Source: Streptomyces noursei (GTDB lineage Bacteria > Actinomycetota > Actinomycetes > Streptomycetales > Streptomycetaceae). Taken from it: a DNA stretch of 64,000 bases. The stretch lies in contig NZ_CP070326.1 in assembly GCF_016917755.1 (NCBI RefSeq), positions 8,432,001 through 8,496,000 on the forward strand. The letters run 5' to 3'. The notes under the pieces are model-generated. The model searched no databases. It had not been told where the DNA came from and worked only from the letters and a program-made list of their open reading frames with translations. A program made the translations under genes and the position numbers. This document shows positions 61,728-64,000 of the stretch, one piece after another (the stretch's first letter is position 1; each line of letters begins with the position of its first letter).

Positions 61728-62402
61728 TCAGCGCGCCGGCGCCCGCCAGTCCGGCGCGCGTCCCAGCAGCGCCAGGATCCGGTCCATTTCCCCGGCACCC
61801 TCGGTCACCGGCAGGCCGGGCCGGAAGGAACTGCCGGCGGCGAGCCGGTTCGGGCCGTCGGGGACGGCCCGGGCGATCGGCAGCGACGCGTCGAGGAGTT
61901 CGGGGTCCGGCGCGTAGGGCAGGCCCAGTGTGCGGGCGAGGTCCCAACTGTGGACGACGTAGTCGATGAGGTGGAAGCCCATGGCCCGGGCGGCGGGGAC
62001 GGTCCGCTCGGTGGTGAATTCCGGGAGCGCGAACGGGCGGTCGGGGTCGTCCACGGTCGCGAAGGCCGCGAGGACGTCCTCGGCGGCGTGGCGGTAGCGC
62101 GTCACCGCCGTCGCGATGTCGTCGCCGAGCGGGCGGACTGCCCAGTGCGCCAGGTCCTGCCCGCGCCCCAGCGCGGCCGCCGCGAACCCCCGGTGCTGGG
62201 CCGTCAGATGGCCGAGCAGCGCCGCCAGGTCCCAGCCGGCGCAGGGCGTCGGCCGGGCGAGGTCCCCGGGAGCCAGCCGGTTCACCAGTGCCACGCTGTC
62301 GCGCACCGCGCGGGCGTCGAGCCTGCGCAGGCGGTCCAGGTCCGGCGCTCCCGTCGTCGCGAACACCCCGTCCACCGCGTCCCGTTCCAAGTTCATATGC
62401 AT
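61728..62402 (-). CDS. TIGR03086-type DinB-fold metal-binding protein
   Basis: The product is 224 aa. The helical DinB/maleylpyruvate-isomerase fold has PTPCAGWDLAALLGHLTAQH and FHLIDYVVHSWDLART, whose histidines bind the metal in this family. The role is thiol (mycothiol)-linked detoxification in some relatives. It is divergent from the MarR gene at 62455, so probably under its control. Confidence 0.85.
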   Translation of the reverse strand: MHMNLERDAVDGVFATTGAPDLDRLRRLDARAVRDSVALVNRLAPGDLARPTPCAGWDLAALLGHLTAQHRGFAAAALGRGQDLAHWAVRPLGDDIATAVTRYRHAAEDVLAAFATVDDPDRPFALPEFTTERTVPAARAMGFHLIDYVVHSWDLARTLGLPYAPDPELLDASLPIARAVPDGPNRLAAGSSFRPGLPVTEGAGEMDRILALLGRAPDWRAPAR

Positions 62403-62454
62403 GTGCCTACGATCTGTGTGAGCACATGATCTGTCAAGGGGTATTTTCCTGTCC

Positions 62455-62949
62455 ATGGCCGAGAACGCAGCACCGAGGGACACCCCGACCGGAGGGCGGC
62501 CGACGGCCCGCCCCGACCTGGCCGCGATGCTGGTCCCGCTGTGCCGCGCCCTGGTGGACGCCGAGCGGCCGGTCCTGGACGCGCACGGCCTGACCATGTG
62601 GGCCTACTCCGTGCTGCTGCGCCTCGACGACACCCCGATCCGCACCCAGGCCGCCCTGGCCGACGCCATCCGGGCCGACCGGACCCGGATCATCCCGGTC
62701 CTCGACGACCTGGAGTCCCGCGGGCTGATCCACCGCCGACCCGACCCCGGGGACCGCCGGGTCCGGCTGGTCTCCCTCACCCCCGAGGGGCGGCGCGTGC
62801 GGGACGCCGTCCAGGGGGACATCCAGCGCGGCGAGGAAGAACTGCTCACCCGCCTCCCGGCCGCCGACCGGGAAGGTTTCGTGCGCGGCCTGCTGACGCT
62901 GCACGCCCTCCCCGAGATCCCTCCGCACCGCCCCTCCGGCGCCGCCTGA
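62455..62949 (+). CDS. MarR-family transcriptional regulator
   Basis: The product is 164 aa. Winged HTH: RTQAALADAIRADRTRIIPV, LDDLESRGLIHRRPDPGDRR, then VRLVSLTPEGRRVRDAVQG. The preceding gap has two GATCTGT copies (62411 and 62428, 17 bp apart) and TGTG-TGAG-CACA at 62415-62426, candidates for its operator. It likely regulates itself and the divergent DinB-fold gene in response to a small aromatic ligand. Confidence 0.88.
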   Translation: MAENAAPRDTPTGGRPTARPDLAAMLVPLCRALVDAERPVLDAHGLTMWAYSVLLRLDDTPIRTQAALADAIRADRTRIIPVLDDLESRGLIHRRPDPGDRRVRLVSLTPEGRRVRDAVQGDIQRGEEELLTRLPAADREGFVRGLLTLHALPEIPPHRPSGAA

Positions 62950-62982
62950 GCGGCACCGGAGGGCGACCCGGCACCGAACGCG

Positions 62983-63034
62983 GCGGGTGCCGGCCGGGCA
63001 CGCCCGAAGGCGGTGGTTCCCGGCCGGCACCCGC
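62983..63034. terminator. Bidirectional hairpin terminator
   Basis: A 16-bp perfect stem (62983-62998 with 63019-63034; arms GCGGGTGCCGGCCGGG and its complement) with a 20-nt loop, between two convergent genes. Confidence 0.8.
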
Positions 63035-63093
63035 GTGAGGCTGCGTCCGACGAGGTGACGCGGGGGCGCCCGGCCCGCAGGCCCGGCGCCCGC

Positions 63094-63324
63094 TCACTCC
63101 CCGTCGAAGCGCTCCTTGCCGTGGGAGAAGTGACCCCGGTGCGCACCGTCATGGAAGATCGGGTTGCCGTCGACGACGGCCGCGTCGAACGAGTAGCCGT
63201 GGTACCAGCCCCTGCCGTAGTTGCGCTCGTGGTAGTCGTCGTCCCCGGCGAGTGCGGTGCCCGCCGCGCCGAGGACGATGGTGGCGGCCAGGGCGCTGGC
63301 AGCGATCGCGGCACGGATACGCAT
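63094..63324 (-). CDS. Small secreted His-rich protein
   Basis: The product is 76 aa. Signal peptide AAIAASALAATIVLGAAGTALAG (cited in part). The mature 50 residues are rich in His, Tyr, Gly and Asp (DDDYHERNYGRGWYHGYSFD, then FHDGAHRGHFSHGKERFDGE) and could bind metal. No family is recognised. Confidence 0.72.
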   Translation of the reverse strand: MRIRAAIAASALAATIVLGAAGTALAGDDDYHERNYGRGWYHGYSFDAAVVDGNPIFHDGAHRGHFSHGKERFDGE

Positions 63325-63532
63325 GTCTGCTCCTCAGGAAGCTCGAAGTGTGATATCAGCCCTTTCAGGAATCACCCTGGCGAAAGCGACCAAAACCCCA
63401 CTTACCGCCAATCGTGCGGGCCCCGCCGGCCGGAACCGGCGGCCCCACCGCCTCACCCCCAGGCCGCGCTCGCGTCAACTCTCCGTCTTTGCCACCGAGT
63501 TGGCGGGCTGCACCGGGGCATCCCCGGAACGG

Positions 63533-64000
63533 TCACGGGGCGGTGCGGGGCACCGGCCGCAGCCCGAGCGTCACCAGAATGACGGCCACCGCCAGGAAGC
63601 CGGCGAGCACCGCGAAGCCGGTCAGACTGGTCCCGGTGGCATCGGTGAGCCAGCCGACCAGGTACGGACCGGCGAAACCGCCGAGGTTGCCGAGCGCGTT
63701 GATCAGCCCCATCGCCACGGCCACCACCTCGAAGCGGAGCAGCTGGCCCGGGATCGCCCAGAAGGGTCCGTAGGGGGCGTAGACCGCGGCGGCCGTGACG
63801 CACAGCAGCAGCATCCGCGGCAGCGCGCCGTGCACCGTCTGACCGAGCAGCAGCGCGACGACGCCCACGACCAGGGGTAGCGCGACCGCCTGCCGCCGTC
63901 GGCCGGTGCGGTCCGACCAGGCGGCGTTGGCGATCATCGCCACGAGCGCGACGGTGAACGGGACCGCGGTCAGCAGCCCGACCTCGGTGGCGGAGCCGTT
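63533..64000 (-). CDS. MFS transporter, C-terminal part (partial at right edge)
   Basis: The frame remains open to the window edge. Visible: NAAWSDRTGRRRQAVALPLV (MFS motif in the loop 8-9), four helices, INALGNLGGFAGPYLVGWLT (typical of the anion:cation symporter family) and the end at 63533. The substrate is not identifiable without the first half. Confidence 0.85.
   Translation of the reverse strand, partial: NGSATEVGLLTAVPFTVALVAMIANAAWSDRTGRRRQAVALPLVVGVVALLLGQTVHGALPRMLLLCVTAAAVYAPYGPFWAIPGQLLRFEVVAVAMGLINALGNLGGFAGPYLVGWLTDATGTSLTGFAVLAGFLAVAVILVTLGLRPVPRTAP

Noticed and set aside
1-64000. CRISPR array, prophage, tRNA or secondary-metabolite PKS/NRPS genes
   Set aside because: No regular spacer repeats, phage structural genes, tRNA cloverleaf or modular synthase motifs were seen on either strand.

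Overview
The window is GC-rich (well above 70 percent in coding DNA), with the codon bias, GTG starts and gene families of Streptomyces or a close relative: SpoIIE-type PP2C phosphatases, TerD, LytR-CpsA-Psr proteins, ECF41 sigma remnants and M4 secreted proteases. I saw no rRNA, tRNA, CRISPR array or prophage. It is a chromosomal segment with housekeeping and stress genes on the left, a catabolic island in the middle, and a growing number of broken genes to the right, which suits an accessory or arm-proximal position.

Left part (1-33 kb). This holds four separate SpoIIE/PP2C phosphatases with GAF, PAS or membrane sensor modules (996, 2145, 18936, 21985). It also holds an ArsR regulator overlapping an MgtA-type P-type ATPase, a TPM-like secreted/membrane protein, an LCP cell-wall ligase, a TatA paralogue, a TerD protein, a small GlsB-type membrane protein and a zinc alcohol dehydrogenase. 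An unusual SDR protein carries an N-terminal zinc ribbon and lacks the catalytic tyrosine. A decapitated ECF41 sigma factor keeps only its C-terminal SnoaL-like domain. A type 5 uracil-DNA glycosylase, a TTC38-like TPR protein, a class III CoA transferase, secreted hydrolases and transporters complete this part.

Middle part (33-54 kb). The convergent gap at 33.6-34.1 kb contains two long hairpin units in opposite orientation. They have the same 13-nt loop and different but fully paired stems. Next to it begins a split gene set matching the actinobacterial KstR2 regulon for degradation of steroid C/D rings (the HIP-CoA pathway): two SDRs, EchA20, IpdA, IpdB and IpdC on the left, then FadA6, KstR2, IpdF and a wrecked FadE30 on the right, with an enoyl-CoA hydratase and two acyl-CoA dehydrogenases. 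A KstR2-like palindrome lies in each of the two divergent promoters. The halves are separated by about 5.5 kb (39.4-44.9 kb) of lower-GC sequence with an IS630-family element, a threonine-dehydratase-like enzyme, and fragments of an ABC ATPase, a NUDIX hydrolase, a cytochrome P450 and an MFS exporter. No HIP-CoA ligase (FadD3) is present. Downstream are a PadR regulator and a divergent operon of a luciferase-like monooxygenase, a 3alpha/20beta-hydroxysteroid-dehydrogenase-like SDR and a frameshifted alpha/beta hydrolase.

Right part (55-64 kb). This holds a secreted M4 metalloprotease behind an exceptionally AT-rich upstream region, an MFS transporter, a collapsed purine-catabolism locus (8-oxoguanine deaminase fragment abutting a deleted NCS2 permease), a 2OG-Fe(II) dioxygenase, a divergent TIGR03086/MarR pair, a small secreted protein and the end of another MFS transporter that runs off the window.

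At least eleven genes between 17 and 60 kb are truncated, deleted or frameshifted. The steroid-ring module therefore looks like a pathway in decay, or one completed by genes elsewhere.
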